DNA of 7,044 nt from Actinomycetales bacterium (GTDB lineage: Bacteria > Actinomycetota > Actinomycetes > Actinomycetales > Cellulomonadaceae), in assembly GCA_012514835.1 (NCBI GenBank), contig JAAYZM010000301.1:1-7044 (forward strand), given 5' to 3'. The position numbers and the translations under genes are program-made. The notes beneath the pieces are model-generated. The model saw only the letters and a program-made list of their open reading frames with translations. It did no database searches and was not told where the DNA came from. Below, piece by piece: positions 5,876 through 7,044 of this stretch. Numbering within the stretch: the stretch's first letter is position 1; each line of letters opens with the position of its first letter.

Positions 5876-5906
5876 GCTCGGGCAGCCCAGCAGCGAAGGA
5901 GCACCG

Positions 5907-6680
5907 ATGGCCAGCATCCTTGTGACCGGCTCGAGCGACGGCATCGGCCTGGAGTCGGTGCTACAGCTCCTCGCGGCAGGGCATCGCGTCGTCGGGCACG
6001 CGCGCGACGCGCAGCGCGCCGAGGACCTGCGGGCAGTCGTCCCAGGCGTCGCGGAGGTCGTCGTCGGCGACCTCGCCTCGCTCGCGCAGACCAAGGCCCT
6101 CGCCGCCGCCGCCGAGGCCGCCGGCCCCTTCGACGCGGTGATCCACAACGCGGGCGTGGGCGGGGGCAGCCCGCGCACGCCGACGGCGGACGGCCTCGAG
6201 CGGATCTTCCAGGTCAACACCGTCGCGCCCTACGTGCTCACCGCGCTCATGCCAGCGCCCGCTCGGCTCGTCTACCTCACCTCGGGGCTCGAGGCCCAGG
6301 GCCGCCTCGAGCTCGAGGACCTGAGCTGGGAGGCCCGCGAGTGGGACGGGATGCAGGCCTACGCCGACTCGAAGCTGCACGACGTGCTGCTCGCCTTCGC
6401 CGTCGCGCGCCTGTGGCCCGGGACCCTCGCGAACGCCGTCGACCCCGGCTGGATCAAGACGCGCCTGGGCGGGCCGAACGCGTGGGACGAGGTCGACGAG
6501 GGGGCCGCGACCCAGGTGTGGCTCGCAGCTTCCGCGGACCCGGGCGCGCGCGTCACGGGCGAGTATCTCAAGCGCTTCGAGATCCAGGTCCCCCATCCGG
6601 TCGCCCGCGAGGAGGCGGCTCAGGACGCCCTGCTCGAGCGCCTCGAGCAGATCACCGGGGTGCCCTTCCCGCGCCCCTGA
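5907..6680 (+). CDS. Short-chain dehydrogenase/reductase (SDR family)
   Basis: This is a 257-residue classical SDR, an NAD(P)-dependent oxidoreductase of the cytoplasm. The cofactor motif is TGSSDGIG (residues 7-14, TGxxxGIG), with HNAGVGG at 80-86. The catalytic tetrad is Asn104 (FQVNT), Ser126 (LVYLTSG), Tyr152 and Lys156 (YADSK). The segment DPGWIKTRLGG (179-189) is the usual loop after the active site. The start is fixed by GAAGGAG (5895-5901), 5 nt upstream. Arg33 and His31 after the second strand (VVGHARD) hint at NADP preference, but this is weak. It lies 84 bp after the glycerate kinase gene and 77 bp before the TetR-type gene. It could be an additional redox step of the operon if transcription reads through, or an unrelated stress or detoxification reductase. 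The substrate cannot be inferred; the family is extremely diverse. Confidence 0.93.
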   Translation: MASILVTGSSDGIGLESVLQLLAAGHRVVGHARDAQRAEDLRAVVPGVAEVVVGDLASLAQTKALAAAAEAAGPFDAVIHNAGVGGGSPRTPTADGLERIFQVNTVAPYVLTALMPAPARLVYLTSGLEAQGRLELEDLSWEAREWDGMQAYADSKLHDVLLAFAVARLWPGTLANAVDPGWIKTRLGGPNAWDEVDEGAATQVWLAASADPGARVTGEYLKRFEIQVPHPVAREEAAQDALLERLEQITGVPFPRP

Positions 6681-6704
6681 GCTCGGAACCGTTCGGCCTA
6701 AGAT
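6677..6704 (+). promoter_or_regulatory. Candidate promoter of the TetR-family gene
   Basis: TAAGAT (6699-6704) is the best -10-like hexamer in this gap, matching TATAAT at four positions. CTGAGC (6677-6682) is 16 nt upstream and matches TTGACA at three. The start would be near 6711, about 47 nt before the GTG. The stretch overlaps the stop codon of the SDR gene, and its spacer holds the dyad at 6684-6696. Confidence 0.45.
6684..6696. promoter_or_regulatory. Dyad between -35 and -10, possible TetR autoregulatory operator
   Basis: CGGAACCGTTCGG pairs at 5 of 6 positions around a central C (core GAAC-c-GTTC). It sits between the two hexamers of the candidate promoter, where a repressor would block RNA polymerase. 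TetR-family proteins often bind such a site upstream of their own gene. The dyad is short and could arise by chance in GC-rich DNA. Confidence 0.35.
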
Positions 6705-6757
6705 CGAGGCACGCGCTCGCCCCTCCCGGCAGCGGCGCGGCACGAGAGGAGCACCGC

Positions 6758-7044
6758 GTGACGACGACGCCGCCGCCGCGCCAGCGCACCGGGCTCTCGC
6801 GCGGGCGCGTGCTCTCCGCCGCGGTCGAGCTCGCGGACGCCGAGGGCGTCGAGTCCCTCACGATGCGCGCCCTTGCCGAGCGGCTCGGTGTCGAGGCGAT
6901 GTCCCTCTACTACCACGTGGCCAACAAGGCGGCCCTGCTCGACGGGGTGGCCGACGCCGTGATCGGCGAGATCCTCACCGCCGTGCGCTCGCCGGCCGAG
7001 GACGAGGACTGGCGCTCGGCCCTGCGCGAGCGGATCCTCGCGGC
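6758..7044 (+). CDS. TetR/AcrR-family transcriptional regulator, N-terminal part, cut by window edge
   Basis: The visible 95 codons begin at GTG 6758, set by GAGAGGAG (6744-6751) 6 nt upstream. They encode a short proline-rich lead (TTTPPPRQRTGLSRG) and then the TetR helix-turn-helix: VLSAAVELADAEGVESLTMR, ALAERLGVEAMSLYYHVANK and AALLDGVADAV. MSLYYHVANKAALLD is the typical recognition helix and following segment of the TetR_C-type subgroup, which resembles TetR itself. The ligand-binding domain is mostly off the end of the window, so no ligand can be suggested. It probably represses its own promoter and perhaps the SDR gene just upstream (inference). The start codons contain (ACG)3 and (CCG)3 runs, giving TTTPPP. 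Confidence 0.92.
   Translation, partial: MTTTPPPRQRTGLSRGRVLSAAVELADAEGVESLTMRALAERLGVEAMSLYYHVANKAALLDGVADAVIGEILTAVRSPAEDEDWRSALRERILA

Overview
The window is high-GC DNA with GTG starts, strong GC bias at third codon positions and four-base gene overlaps. Together with the sucC N-terminus this suggests an actinobacterium, perhaps of the Micrococcales, although no ribosomal RNA or marker gene is present to fix the taxon. I see no mobile element, CRISPR array, tRNA or rRNA. Every gap between genes is under 200 bases.

Layout: (1) 1-176, minus strand: the first 58 codons of sucC (succinyl-CoA ligase, beta subunit), cut by the window edge. (2) 177-358: a divergent intergenic region with a candidate sucC promoter, an 18-bp imperfect palindrome over its -35 and a weak lacI-type gene promoter. 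(3) 359-1387, plus strand: a LacI/GalR-family regulator. (4) 1388-1532: an intergenic region holding a good promoter (TTGCGC-N17-TATCGT), a classical LacI-family operator (GGTAAGCGCTTTCC) over the predicted transcription start, and a strong Shine-Dalgarno. (5) 1533-5822: four genes joined by 4-bp ATGA/GTGA overlaps, encoding a Gfo/Idh/MocA oxidoreductase, a DUF993 (dihydrodipicolinate-synthase-like) protein, a xylose-isomerase-like TIM-barrel protein and a type-1 glycerate kinase. (6) 5907-6680: a stand-alone short-chain dehydrogenase/reductase. (7) 6758-7044: the N-terminal 95 codons of a TetR-family regulator, cut by the window edge.

The centre of interest is the LacI-controlled operon. The four enzymes look like a compact cytoplasmic route for a sugar, polyol or sugar acid: NAD(P)-dependent oxidation or reduction, isomerisation, carbon-carbon cleavage by a lysine-Schiff-base aldolase-like enzyme, and phosphorylation of glycerate to enter lower glycolysis. 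The substrate cannot be read from the sequence and no transporter is present. The LacI regulator most likely represses the operon through the operator at 1505-1518 and is released by the substrate or an intermediate. The SDR and TetR genes appear to be separate units.
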